NCBI GenBank assembly: GCA_016630955.3
Contig: CM049990.2
Span: 744,001-808,000 of the forward strand
Direction of reading: 5' to 3'
DNA from: Didymella arachidicola
Taxonomy: Eukaryota > Ascomycota > Dothideomycetes > Pleosporales > Didymellaceae
DNA: 64,000 nucleotides
The translations under genes were made by a program, and so were the position numbers. The notes under the pieces were generated by a model. The model was not told the DNA's origin. It searched no databases and saw nothing but the letters and a program-made list of their open reading frames with translations. The stretch's first letter is position 1. Every line of letters starts with the position of its first letter. This document shows positions 1-11,415 of this stretch, in pieces.

Positions 1-524
1 ACAGTCGAATGGCGTCACCATATATCTCATCAGGATTGTGCGCCTGCTCAATGATTGAGGCATTAAGCACAAGCAGACATATTTGCTGAGCCTTCCTGCT
101 GGCATCGGAATTGTCAAACCGAGCTGTAGAAGACTAAGTGGCAACGTTTCTAGCTATATAAATATGATGCACATGTTGACGTTCACTACTGCGCTCAAAG
201 CTTAACCGAACATCACGCAATCGCACCCCCACATGTCGAAGAGGACTACCCCGCAACACCAGTCAACTATCGATTCACGAAGGCAGCCACCGCTTGTCAA
301 CATGTGGATCAACATGTTGACAAAAACAACGAGAGCCACTAACCGAGCCTAGTGCGACTGTTGTCATGCACGTCAGGTTATGACCCTGCAATGTTGCAAT
401 ATCGCCCCATCGCTATCAAACAGCATGTTTGTAAGCTTTATACTGTTCAATTAGCTTTAAAGCATCGAGAACCATCGTCTCAACTGAGCTGGTCGATCAC
501 ACTTACCCGCTCATCTCAAACATC
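1..524. other. Intergenic region upstream of the TauD gene
   Basis: No coding region is supported here. A TATA-like stretch lies at 155-164, about 360 bases before the dioxygenase start codon, which is far for a core promoter. The rest has no repeat or RNA gene that I can recognise. Confidence 0.5.
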
Positions 525-1725
525 ATGACAACGGAAACAGTCACTCTCAACACCAAAAGCTCCGGTGCGCCATCGCATTCGCAGTACCCGCGGGAGCCTC
601 TCAAGCTGAAAGGAGTTCTCGACCAGTACAAGTCCTTCGACGTCACTCCAGTAATCGGTCGCGAGTTTGTCGACGTCAACTTGAAGGACTGGTTGGAAGC
701 GCCGAATTCTGACGATCTCATCCGAGACCTTGCGATCACCAGTATGTCTAAGATCATGTCTTCGGAATGAGGTGAGACCTAATGGTTATAGTCTCTCAGC
801 GCGGTGTAGTCTTCTTCCGCAAGCAAGACGACATCACCAACGACCTTCAGAAGCAGCTTGTACAGCGGTTGGGTGAGCTCTCTGGCAAACCAGAGACATC
901 GAAACTGCACATTCATCCTGTCATCAACGCTGGTCGACGTCTTGGTGGAGGCGACAACGAGATCAGTGTCATCAGCTCCGAACAGGCCAAGGAGATATAC
1001 AAGAACAAGTTCCTGAACTTCGCGGATCGCAAGCAGAGCGCGAAGGGAGGCTGGCACAGCGACATCACTTTCGAGAAGATTCCCAGCGACTATGCGCTCC
1101 TGAGACTGACTGAGCTGCCGAAGACGGGCGGTGGTAGGTGAAATCGAATCGTTCTTGTGCTAACCAGCTAATACGCGTTGCAGATACTCTTTGGGCCTCG
1201 GGATACGAGCTGTATGACCGCCTTTCGCCTCCATATCAGAAGTTCTTCGAGGGTCTCACCGCCACCTACGCGCAACCAGGTTTCAACCTTGCCGCAAAGG
1301 AGAATGGGTTCGACTTGTACGACAAGCCTCGAGGCGCTCCTGAGAACGTCGGAAGCGAGTTGATCGCAGAGCATCCCGTGATCCGAACCAATCCAGTCAC
1401 AGGCTGGAAGTCGATCTTTGCTGTCGGTCACCACGTTCAACAGATCAATGGTTTGACAAAGGAAGAGAGCCAGCATGCACTGGACTGGTTTGTGCAATTG
1501 ATTGTTGAGAATCACGATCTGCATGTCCGCCAGAGGTGGCAGAACGAGAACGACCTTGCCATATGGGACAACAGAAGTGTGTACCACACTGCCACCTTCG
1601 ACTACAAGGGACAGGGTCCAAGGACTGGTCAACGAGCTGTGAGCCTGGGTGAAAAGCCCTATCTTGATCCGAACAGCAAGTCTCGTCGCGAGGATCTTGG
1701 TCTCAACGATGAAGAGAAGTCGTAG
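525..1725 (+). CDS. TauD/TfdA-family alpha-ketoglutarate-dependent dioxygenase
   Basis: Predicted Fe(II)/2-oxoglutarate dioxygenase of 366 residues; family members typically oxidise taurine or other sulfonates to release sulfite in the cytosol. Exons are 525-741, 792-1133 and 1184-1725. Both introns are 50 nt and the frame is continuous across them. The facial-triad HxD is the WHSD near residues 161-163. The distal His lies in the YHTATF segment near the C-terminus, followed by the GPRTGQR arginine motif that binds 2-oxoglutarate. Length fits fungal TauD proteins. The substrate cannot be read from sequence: sulfonate, 2,4-D-like or other carboxylate substrates are all possible. A Dal5-type permease on the same strand 1.3 kb downstream suggests import and oxidation of the same organic anion. 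Confidence 0.88.
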
Positions 1726-1908
1726 GTGCTGCGAGTGTACGAAGGAGCTAGACTTCGGGGTTGGATCAGCTTGGGCGCACTGGGCACCGAATCTGTTCCG
1801 TTTTCAAGAACCAGCTCCTTCAAATTCAGTAATCCTAAAGAATTGACGCACGTTGCTATATGAGCGCTCTGCTAAGATGACGATGGCAAAGGAACGCGAA
1901 CGCGACGC

Positions 1909-2920
1909 ATGCTGATGTTCCCCTTCGCTGGCGTCGACGGCGTCACGGTGCAGTTTCTACCCATCCAGCAGTCCCAACTCCCGCAATCGATTTCATACAT
2001 TGCGAGTAGGTATCGAGATGCGTTGCTTCTCGATACCATCATCCACAAATCTGTTCTGTTCGTATGAAGCTCCCATGTCGTTCGCATAAAGTCGTTGGCA
2101 TCGCTCTGCTTCTGATTGGCTACCGTTGACGACATCCGTACAATCTTCACGACATTCACCGTGCATTGATAGCACGTTCTGGGCTCCCGAAAACGCGCCG
2201 TGTAGCTTCTTTGCCTACTTCCAGAAAGCTTCGAATGCAAAATCGCCGGCCCATGTCTTGTTTCCGCTGAGCCAAGCCGCGATACCTGACGCCATCCTCC
2301 AGCAATTGACGTGCCTGCATGGGGTGGGTAGTTGTTATCGTAGGCAAGCTGAAGTCATGACCTCATTAAACAGCTCACAAAGCCTTTCTCAGTTGACTGA
2401 AGTTAGCTGATGATCTGGACAGGAACGCGCTGGATTATCCTGCTGATCCTCCGCATTACAACGGCCAGGATATATGTAGCTACGGCTCTTCTGCGGGAGA
2501 GCATACAGTAGTCGCCAAGAAGATCATCGGAAGTGTCAAAAAGACTATTGATGCCGGCTTAGGAGCCGATACAGGCCCAGCAGACTGGTCGTGGGATGCC
2601 TCGCCACGAGGATATTGCGTAGTGTTGTGCCAATGGCCCATAACTGACATGCAGCTAAGCGCATTGCTGAATTGCACCGAGATCCCAAGCTCTGGTTCTG
2701 GCTTTTTGCGCCTCTCCATTGCTGGTTCAGTCACTGCGCCGAACTTGACCCAATCGCCTTTGAGCACTGTCTTTCCAAAGCAAGAGGCGCCAAAAGCGTG
2801 GCATCTGAGGCATGCTCTTGGCAACACACCTTCGACGCTCCCGCAATGTTGTCAGTCAAGGGCTCTGTTGCACCATCCTTAGCCGAAGAAATGCTCGAGG
2901 GCGTCTCCGGTTCTTTATAA
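1909..2920 (+). CDS. Unrecognised multi-exon gene (tentative model)
   Basis: I do not recognise this protein. A consistent frame is obtained with exons 1909-2009, 2092-2327, 2407-2618 and 2660-2920, giving 269 residues. The last intron would be only 41 nt, which is short, and the first exon junction is the weakest. Exons 2 to 4 read as ordinary protein: rich in Cys, Trp and His (a WFSHC segment in exon 4), ending with an Ala/Ser/Glu-rich tail. No signal peptide or membrane segment is evident. It lies between the dioxygenase and the permease on the same strand, so it may belong to that cluster. It could also be a decaying gene or a different exon arrangement. Confidence 0.35.
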
Positions 2921-3034
2921 GGTACCCTGTGCTGCCGGAGATTTACACTGTGGGACCACAGTCACCTGGCACGTTTGCCTTGCTATTAGCAAAGTGTTAC
3001 TTGACAACATCCTCGTTCCAGGTTCGCTCCAGCA

Positions 3035-4999
3035 ATGGCTGCAGCTCCAATCGACCAGAAGCAGGTACCCGTTTCCGACAACGTGGACTCGGGCTCCTCC
3101 CAGCTCTCAAAGCAGAAGCGACCGTCGCATGGCTCATACGATGATCATCCATTTGCCGACCGTGTAACAGCGCAATATTGGCGGGAAGTCTACGACAAGG
3201 CCGAGTACGAGGGACGGCATCGGTTCGATCCAAGTTACACATGGACGGCGGAAGAAGAGCGAAAGCTTGTTCGCAAGGTAGGCACCCAGCCACGAGAGCG
3301 GAGCGAAGACTAACACAAGCACAGCTTGATTTTAGGATCACAGTGTGGGCATGGATGATGTTCGTCTCGCTCGATCTGAATCGCAAAAACATCAACCGAG
3401 CGATTTCCGACAACATGTTAAAGGACCTTGGGATGGACACCAATGATTTCAATTACGGACAGACCGTATGTACCGCTAGGCATTGACGGAGGCCTTCACT
3501 GATTGTGTCTAGCTCTTCCTAGGCATGTTCCTGTTTGCTGAGCTCCCCAGTGGCCTGATCAGTAAGAAGCTCGGTGCCGACCGATGGATCCCTACTATCA
3601 TCTGCGCCTGGTCAGTCGTCAGTGCGTCTCAGTGTGCTATTACCAGCAGATCCCAATACTACGCCATCCGCGCTCTTCTTGGATTGCTCATGGGCGGTTT
3701 CATCCCGTAAGTTTACTGTTTCCTTGCAGGATACAACAGCAAAATCGGTGCAGCCAACAGCGCAACTATCTTTTTGCAACTTGCGCAAAGATAGGCACTA
3801 ATAACCACTTGACAATCAACTTGTATCTGGCTGTATCTGTAACATGAAAGCCTACATATTTGGGGAACGTTGCACTGACCTAGCCACAGCGACATTGTCC
3901 TGTGGCTCACATACTTTTTCAAGTCCAACGAGCTTCCAACGCGTCTAGCATGGTTCTGGACAGCGTTGAGTTTCTGCAACATTGTGGGATCGCTCATGGC
4001 TGCCGGTATCTTGCAGATGCGAGGCCTTCATGGCTGGGGTGGCTGGCAGTACCTGTGAGTATGGAACTTCCAAGAACATGAGCACGAGCTGATTCTCCCA
4101 GGTTCTTGATTGAAGGCATTCTGACTTTCGTCATCGGCGTCTTCTCATTCGTTCTCATGCCGGCCGGTGCGACCCAGACTGCATCGTGGTTCCGCGGCAA
4201 GGACGGATGGTTCTCTGAGCACGAGGAGTACATTATAGTTAACCGCATCCTGCGTGATGATCCATCAAAGGGAGACATGAACAACAGGACCGGCGTGAGC
4301 CTGAGGCTTCTCTGGAAGACCATCACCGACTGGGAGCAGTGGCCGCTCTACCTGATTGGCCTCATAGCCTATATTCCTCCATCGCCTCCGTCCACCTACC
4401 TGTCGTACATCCTGCGTCAGCTGGGCTTCAGCACCTTCCAGGCCAACATGCTGCTGATCCCGTCGCAGTTCCTCTTCGCAGTCCAGCTCCTGATCATCAC
4501 ATGGATTTCGAAGAAGCTCAAAGAGAGAGCCATCGTGTCCAGTCTCAGCAACTTCTGGATCTTCCCCTGGCTGGTCGCTCTCGTGACCCTGCCCGCTGAC
4601 GCTAATCCTTGGGTACGCTACGCGGTCCTCAGCGGACTCCTTTCTTATCCCTACTGCCACGCCATCCTGGTCGGATGGAACGCAGCAAACTCAAACGCGG
4701 TGCGCACGCGCGCCGTCTCGGCAGCCTTCTACAACATGTTCGTGCAAGCTGGAAACATGATCGCGTCCAACATCTACCGGAATGACGACCAGCCGCTGTA
4801 CCGCCGCGGCAATAAGATCCTGCTCGGCATCTGTAGCTTCAACATTGTCTTCTTCTTCCTCGTCAAGGCATTCTACCTGTGGCGCAACAAGGTCAGGGAC
4901 AGGCAGTGGAACGCGATGACCAAGGAAGAGCAGGACGACTACATTGTCAGCACCAAGGACGAGGGTATGAAGAGGCTGGACTTTAGATTTGTGCATTGA
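3035..4999 (+). CDS. MFS permease, allantoate/anion:cation symporter (Dal5-like) family
   Basis: Predicted plasma-membrane organic anion transporter of 546 residues. Exons are 3035-3277, 3325-3465, 3513-3706, 3890-4054 and 4102-4999, with phases matching at every junction. A hydrophilic N-terminus of about 85 residues precedes twelve probable membrane spans. Family-typical features are the N-terminal WxxREVYDKAEYEGRHRFDP-type segment, the DLNRKNINRAISDN loop after helix 1, and the C-terminal TKEEQDDYI tail. The ACS group carries allantoate, nicotinate, pantothenate, phthalate or sulfonates. The third intron, 183 nt, is unusually long for this window. The neighbouring TauD gene suggests a sulfonate or other organic anion, but that is inference. 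Confidence 0.88.
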
Positions 5000-5509
5000 G
5001 GGTGTAGGATAGCCGAGCGGGTGTGTGGCGGCGTCACCAAGGCGGGTGAAGGAGCAAGCGCCGGGCACGGCAGGCGCGCAGTAGAACCTAACAACTACAA
5101 TGGAACACATCTGGCAAGCGCAGTATCCTTGTGCATGTGACGCTACTGCTACGCACTGTCTTGTAGTCGACACTCTGGTGGCTCTGCGTGGACACTGGTC
5201 GAATTGGCAAGGTTTGGGAGGGCTGATGGGTGCTGTCCTGGGGGGTTTGCATGGAGGGATGTATTTACCGTTGGAGATGGGAATATCTTATTCTTGATTT
5301 TTTTTTTGTTGGGTTTTAATAGGGTATGAGCCTGGGTTAGCGCAGGAGTAGCCTACAAAGGCCAAGTCAGATAGACGAGACAGAAGCACTTAGTTACCTG
5401 CCTGCCTTCTTGAACCAGCCCGTTACGCACTAATCGCGGAAGAATGTTGGCGATGAATAATATCTTAATTCACTGCGATTCTTGCAGTCACACTTAAAAG
5501 TTTGATCAT
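5000..5509. other. Convergent intergenic region
   Basis: Region between the converging 3' ends of the permease and the Zn2Cys6 regulator. It holds a short T run near 5298-5306 and no supported gene. It probably carries both polyadenylation regions. Confidence 0.5.
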
Positions 5510-7889
5510 CTACGACGTGCTCCCCGGCGGCCCGCCCATATTCAGCAAGATATCCAGCATATCCATCCCCCCAACATCCGGCCCCATGGCCGTCTGATTG
5601 ATCTCGGCGCCCCACTGATCAAGCAGTGGATCCAACGGCAGCGCCAGCCAGTCCTGATCGTTGTTCGACCCGCCCCAGCTCGCGCCGCTGTTGGCCCACT
5701 GGGACCACGACCCGCTGCCACCGCTCCCGTTTTGGGTACTCGCGCCGTTGCTGTGCGGAAACGCGGTGAAGCCTGGCGGCGGCATGATGGATATCGAGTT
5801 TGAGTTTGGGTCGTAGGGTTCCGTGTTGATGCCCCAGAGGGAGTGCGAGATGGGCGTGGCGCGCCCGCTGTGGATTTGTCCCAGGTTGGGCGAGCTGGGC
5901 ACGCTTGTGCCTGTCCCGTGGGCGGCGAAGACGGAGGAGTTGCTGCCCATGTACGAGCTCGCCAGCGGGTTTAGCTGTGTTGGGGGAGGCATGAGGGGCG
6001 CGGAGACGGGGGATCGCGATCCGGCGCGTGAGATGCCTGTTGAGCCGTTGGCGGCGAGTCGCACGAAGCGGCTGCGGATGCGGTGTGTGAGTGTTTCGAC
6101 GAGGTCTGCGAAGCGGTTGCCTACGTGGACGTCGTCTACGATGCTGGTGCGCAGGGCGTCGACGGCGCCGGATAGCAGCGCGAGGGATACAGCGACGTCT
6201 TCTTCTGTGGCGCCGAGGGCGAAGGTTTTGAGTAGGATGATGGCGACGCTGACGATGCGGAAGAAGGTTCGTACTGGGGCGTGGCGCAGGTAGTCCCCCG
6301 GGTAGAGTCCTTCGACGACGACTTTGAGCACGTTGCGCGAAGCGTCGATGACTTCGTTGATGTAGTGACGGTCGTTGGCGTACCATTTGGTTAGGGTGCT
6401 GAAGGGGATGGCGCCGCCGTCGCCGGAGCTGGAGGCGCCAGAGGTTCCGTTTGTGGGCGTCCGCGCGGTGGATAGGTTGGCGTGTGTTTGCAGGGGGGTG
6501 TTGTGGGTGCAGCGCTCGACTACGGCTTGCAGGGCGAGCGAGTTGAGGTAGACGCGTGTGTATTCGAATTCTATGATGAGGACGTGGCGGAGTTGGGTCG
6601 GGACTGTTGTTGTTAGCATGGACATACGGACGTGAACGAGGGTGGTTGAATACCCTGCGGCGCCCGGTCGAAGCACGCCTTCCACTCCATCAACGGCGCC
6701 TGGAAGAACTTGAGCATGTCCTCGTACTGCCCCGACTTGAGCAGTTCGCGCGTCTTCCGCCTGTTGGAGAACAGCTTTAAATTCCCCATTTCCATGACCT
6801 TTGCTATGCGGGTCCAGAAGTCGAGAACCAAGTCCTGCACCGCGTGCCGTTCCTGGTGTGCAACCGACTCGAGCGGCAGCCGCTGGCCGTCTTGCGCAGC
6901 GCTGGGACGCGTGCCGAACTGCATCGGCGGTGCTTTGATGCCGCTTACGCGCTGTTGGTACAGCTCGTTGGGTGTGGGGCCGCCGACGAAGCTCTCGTCG
7001 CGCTGGTCGATCTTGGGGAGCATGGACGTCAGGCCCAGGCGGCCGCTGGTCTGGGTGACGTATATGATGAGCAGGTTCTTGAGGTGGTTCTTCCGTCGGA
7101 AGTAGGCCTTCACCGTGGCGTGCGACAGGTGCTGGTTGGCCTGCTCGAACTCGGTCTCGCTCGTTTCATCGAAGACGCCGATTTCAAAGGCGAGGGTCAT
7201 GGCGTTGCCGAGCAGCATCCAGCACATGCGGTCACTACGCCAGCACGGCTCCAGCCAGCTGTCTATGCGCTTGTCGCCCACGCCCTTGTACATGTCCGCC
7301 TTTGGCCCTTTCTCGTGTTCGAGGTCGTCGGGGAGAATAAGCTCGTCGTCGTCGTCACCGGGCGGGAAGTGCAGAGCGCGCGGGTGCCATTCGGTCAGCA
7401 GCATCAGACTTTCGACTGTGCCCAGCGTGCGCAGGCCCTTCCGGGAGAGCGGATTCACGTCGGACCCGGGCTGCTGTCCGGCGCCGCAGAAGCCGCCGCC
7501 AAACTGCTCCTGGCCGAAGATCATGCGATCGATCATGCCCTGCAGGTACTTCCACAGCTTCTCGTGGATCAGGTAGGCGCGCGAGGCAGCGCCGGCGGTG
7601 GTGGTGCCGCTGGGCTGGGAGTAGCGCGAGGCAATGGTGAGCAAGGTGATGACGAGCATGGGCTCTTCGCGGAGCAGCTTCGCGTGGTAGGCATGGTCGC
7701 GGTAGTCGGGGACGACGATGGGGGTCAGCGGGGACAGGTAGGCGTAGAAGTAGTCCATGTAGGCAATGGCCTCCTTCGCCGTCAGCCAGCCGGCGCGCAC
7801 GAAGCGGAAGCGGGTCCAGGCGTGGATGGCATCGGCGAAGGCGGCCTCGTTGGGGGGGTCGGGCAGGACGGGGGGCTGTGGCTGCGGCT

Positions 7890-7920
<31 letters not shown>

Positions 7921-8658
7921 GTGTGCATGTGCATGTGGCGTGTGGGTGATGGCCGGGTCGACGTTGCTGGCGGCGACCTGGGGGCTGCCGGCAAAGTTGG
8001 AGCCCGGGGTGCTGCCCAGCTGGGGCCGCTGCAGGCTCGAGGCGCTCTGGGTGCGGTGGTGGTGCAGGTCCAGGGCGCCGTTGCGGGCGGCCTCGAAGAG
8101 CAGGTTCAGGGCGTCGTGGCCGCTGTAGATCTCGCCCGTCTGCAGCGTCGCGACCGACTCGTTGTTGACCTTGATGTCCTCCTCGCTGTGCTCGACGGGC
8201 GCCAGCGACGCCGACGCCGACGTCGTCGGCCGTCGCAGCGGCTCGTAGCGGCCGATGGAGCCCCCCGGCGTGAGCGGCTGCGAGACGTAGGCGGCATTGC
8301 TGGTGGTGGTGGTGGTGGTGGTGGCATTGCTGCTGGCCGTGACCTCGAGCACCTCGGCGTCGCTGGGGCGGCTGCGCTTGCGGGCGTTGCGGACCGCGTA
8401 GTCGTCGAGCTCGTCGCCGTCGTCGTCGCCGTCCTGCTTGCGCTTGCGGCGCGTCGCCGAGAAGAAGCACTCCTTGCTCTCGCGGCGGCAGCGCACGCAC
8501 GGCGGGTCGTGCGGGTTGTCGACGGGCCCCAGGTCGCAGCGCACCTTGCGGCGGCGACACGGAATGCACGCCTGGTAGGTGCGTGTGTGCGACGACTGCG
8601 ACTGTGACGACGCTGCCGCCGCTGCGCTGCGCGGAGGCGATGCGTGGGCGCCAGACAT
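5510..8658 (-). CDS. Zn2Cys6 fungal transcription factor (1032 aa)
   Basis: Nuclear DNA-binding regulator. Two exons, 8658-6654 and 6603-5510, flank a 50-nt intron with a GCTAAC branch site. The open frame extends upstream to 8718, but only through a GTG; the first ATG is at 8658. The zinc cluster is near residues 31-64 with spacing C-x2-C-x6-C-x12-C-x2-C-x6-C, followed by a basic RRKRK stretch. The middle region matches the fungal-specific transcription factor domain. Low-complexity tracts include a Thr run (8301-8324), a Pro/Gln/His run (7883-7940) and a Gly/Ser/Asn-rich C-terminus, probably activation segments. It converges on the permease gene and could regulate it, though linkage is the only evidence. 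The long frames on the opposite strand are shadows caused by high third-position GC. Confidence 0.93.
7883..7940. repeat. GGC/CA-rich microsatellite inside the Zn2Cys6 gene
   Basis: A run of GGC triplets followed by alternating GT/GCAT units. On the minus strand it encodes a His-Ala tract followed by about nine prolines. Such tracts vary in length between strains. Confidence 0.8.
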
Positions 8659-9238
8659 GGTGTGCGCTGCTCGTCCGGGTACGCACGCTTTCCGGCGGGT
8701 GCAGACCTCGAGCGACACTTATACGCCGCGACAAATGCCCTGTACGTAAACCGCCGATCCGGGGTAGCCTGTGGGGGAGGGTCGTCGCGTCTGCCCCGCG
8801 TTGGCAGCGAGCCTCCCAGGGTTCCAACGTTGCCTTGGGTGCGCGTGTCTGGTCGAGTCCCAGTGCTGTGCTGCGGTGCTGAGCCTGCGGCGCTGAGCCG
8901 CTCGACGACTGCTCACTGATCACGAGCGGGGACCGAGCTAACGGGAAGCCGTTGGTCATCTACCACGCTGGAGACTGCGGATGTCACTGGCAACGAAGCC
9001 GCCTGGACATGGTGTCTGGACATGTGATTTCTGATGTGTAATTCTGCAAGCATCAAACTCGTTCATGTGTAGACCAATATATTCTGCACAGCGCTTGCAC
9101 CTCGAATCGTCACCCAAATCGTCAATCAAATCATCGTCAAATCAAAGAGAACAGAGGATATACAGTCGTAGCCTGATTGCACCATTACAAACTTCTTCCA
9201 CGCCTCGCCAGCCGTCGTTACACTGCCGTGACTGCCAC
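8659..9238. promoter_or_regulatory. 5' region of the Zn2Cys6 gene and 3' flank of the Mpv17-like gene
   Basis: No gene is supported here. The part next to 8658 is the likely promoter and leader of the regulator. The part next to 9238 is the probable 3' untranslated region of the Mpv17-like gene. Confidence 0.4.
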
Positions 9239-10127
9239 CTAGTACCTCGGCGGGTCGCGCGGGTCGCGGCCGTACTCGTCGCCGGGCCTGCCGCCCACCT
9301 GGCTCCTGCCGCTGCCGCTGTTGTCGCCGTAGTGCTTTCGCCTCAGCGCCGCGAGCCTCTTCTTCTTGGTGTGCGCGTTGATGTAGGTGCCAATGATAAA
9401 GCCGATGATGTTGAAAAACGGCACCCACGTCGTCTCGGGCAGGAACTGCTGCGCAAACGCCAGCGAGATGGGCGACACGACCCAGCTGACCTTCATCACC
9501 GGCATGAAGCCCGCCTTGACCGTGGCCCGGACCTGGTGGAATGTGCGCGCGCCCGCGATGAGCGCCATGGACGTCAGGTACACGCCGTTCTGGATGGGCG
9601 CGATCTGGGCGTGTCAGCGACCGTAGACTGTTGTGGATTCAACCGACTCACTATCAAATTGCTGACGAGAATCTGCAAGATCTTGGCCTTGACGCTGGTG
9701 CGGCCCTGGAACAGCTTCTGCAGCATGCTAATCAGGACGTGGCCGAGCGGTGCGCTGACCAGGGCGCCGTAGATGGCCATCTTGGGCACCCGCGACGTAA
9801 AGTAGTGGCCGCTCTTGCTCCGATCGTGCGCGATCCACGACGCGAGGAACTCCTGCAGTCCCGACAGCGTGCCCGACGTCAGCATCTTGGTGCGCAGCGG
9901 GTTGCTCTGCAGCTGCTTGAGGTATGCCTGTCGCGCCGCCCGTCAGTCTCCAGCTCGGCTCAGCAACGCTACAGCGCGACACTCACTGCGAGGTAGCCAT
10001 TGGGGCCCGCGCCCTTGGTCAGCGCCTCGCCGACATTGTGCAGCAGGTCGTCCTTGCCCTTGCCGCTCACGGCGTCGGCGACGGCGGCTGTCGTCTTGGT
10101 CGTCTCCTTCTCGAACTTGACCGACAT
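9239..10127 (-). CDS. Mpv17/PMP22-family integral membrane protein
   Basis: Small membrane protein of 260 residues, of the family that includes peroxisomal PMP22 and mitochondrial Mpv17/Sym1. Members are thought to form channels or to affect solute permeability of the organelle membrane. Exons are 10127-9987, 9927-9652 and 9604-9239, all with in-phase junctions. The N-terminal 50 residues are polar. The family domain begins near YLKQLQSNPLRTK and contains about four hydrophobic segments, with the diagnostic WVPFFN-type motif (here TTWVPFFNIIGF) near the C-terminus. A basic, Gly/Asp/Arg-rich tail follows. Which organelle it occupies cannot be decided; fungal proteins of this subtype with a polar N-terminus are often called peroxisomal. 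Confidence 0.9.
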
Positions 10128-11415
10128 GGCGTCTGTCTGGTGTGCGACGGGCGCCGAGTGGGGAGGCGTGGGTGTGAGCTGGGTGGGAGAGCCGCGTAGG
10201 AGCTGAGGGCGGCGGTTGCGGCTGGATCTGGGGATGGGGATGGGGATGGGGATGGGGGGCACGTCGAGTGTTGCGTTGTTTACTTGTGCATGGCGTCCCC
10301 AGCCCTCTCGGTCCAGTCCCCGTCCCGATTGGCTGTTGGTGCACGTAGTGATTTGCCAGATCCAGCAGCCCTGCGGCTGAGATTACGGCAGTGGGCAGCA
10401 CCACACGAACCTCGGAACTTGGTCCTGGCGATTCGCTCACGTTACTCTCCCCTCACAGGAACATCCCGGGCTCCAGAGGCAGCGAAATAGGCATCAGAGT
10501 GAGCCTTGCTGCCAATAGCGTAGCCAGCGACACTGCGCACCTCTTGACGCCATGCTCCGGCGATAACGAACCGCCGCCTGCAACGTCGTCGGCGGCCGCC
10601 GAACATGTGGGTACGGCAACCTGCGTGCGACTCGAGGAGAAAACCTGTCAACGAAACATGGTCGTGATGACAGCCGTAAGAGATGGTCGAAGCGTAGAGG
10701 AACTGCGACGGTCCATGTGCATCGGTAACCCAGCGTTCAGATGAAGTAGACAGAACCTCATCGTAGCCCCAAGCCATACGTGTATCCGCGCCAGGGCGCC
10801 CTTGACGTCGCTACTAGATTCTCTAATATTCAAACATTCAAGCCACCGACTGCTGTAACAAAGTAGTCCCTGAAGTGAGCATCTACGCGATCGACGCCTT
10901 GTACCACTCCGGCCTCTCAGCAGACCCAACCGCATGGCGCCGCTGCTGAACCTCAACTCTCACGCCGCCCTCGTCTGCTGCAAATCTTTGTCGCGTTCCG
11001 ACATGTCTCGCACGCGTCATTCTTTCCCTCTCGTCCTAGCAAAATGATCTCTTCCGTCATTCATCGCGAAAGTGAACTATCTCTGCGGTGCAAACAGAGT
11101 GACCCATGGCTCTGGGCGGTGCCGCATCAGGTGGACACCAAGTAGAACACGAGCTCTGATATCTCACAATTTTGCTCGGTATGTTGTTTGGATTCGACGG
11201 CCTTGAGGGTTCGCGTTCCCGCCCAAGCCGCCTTGCTTGCTCCTGCGCCTTCACTTGCCCTGCAGCTTCCTAGACAGCTTCACCACCGCTCTCTCACTCT
11301 TTTCCCGTCCTTCTGTCTCTTCAAATTGCCCTTCGACAATGTCGAGCAACTCGAGGGTAGTGTCAACCTACCTGACTGATTCGTATGTTTGGCTGACGAT
11401 ACCAAGACGCGCACA
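10128..11415. promoter_or_regulatory. Head-to-head intergenic region (1.3 kb)
   Basis: Lies between the divergent Mpv17-like gene and the hypothetical gene starting at 11416. Apart from the hexanucleotide repeat at 10230-10259 I see no gene. The last 200 bases before 11416 are C/T rich, as is usual for fungal leaders. An ATG at 11339 in this leader shares the CAATGTCGAG context of the chosen start, so an upstream exon or upstream ORF is possible. Confidence 0.45.
10230..10259. repeat. (GGGGAT)4 hexanucleotide repeat
   Basis: Four perfect GGGGAT units followed by a G run, about 100 bases upstream of the Mpv17-like start codon. In the transcript it would read as an ATCCCC-rich leader. Confidence 0.85.

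Noticed and set aside
525..1725. Apparent frameshifts in the dioxygenase gene
   Set aside because: Two 50-nt introns with GT..AG ends restore one continuous frame with all family motifs.
6844..8607. 587-residue plus-strand open frame opposite the Zn2Cys6 gene
   Set aside because: It is antisense to a clear zinc-cluster protein, has Val/Gly/Arg/Leu-rich composition and no motif; it follows from high GC at third positions of the real gene.
8659..8718. Longer N-terminus for the Zn2Cys6 protein
   Set aside because: The extension starts at GTG; the first ATG in frame is at 8658. Similar non-ATG extensions were trimmed for the genes at 11416, 18857, 22627, 27283, 39227, 46282, 47645 and 49555.
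7355..8959. 534-residue minus-strand open frame in another frame of the same gene
   Set aside because: Arg/Pro/Ala-rich low-complexity shadow; the zinc cluster and fungal TF domain are in the other frame.
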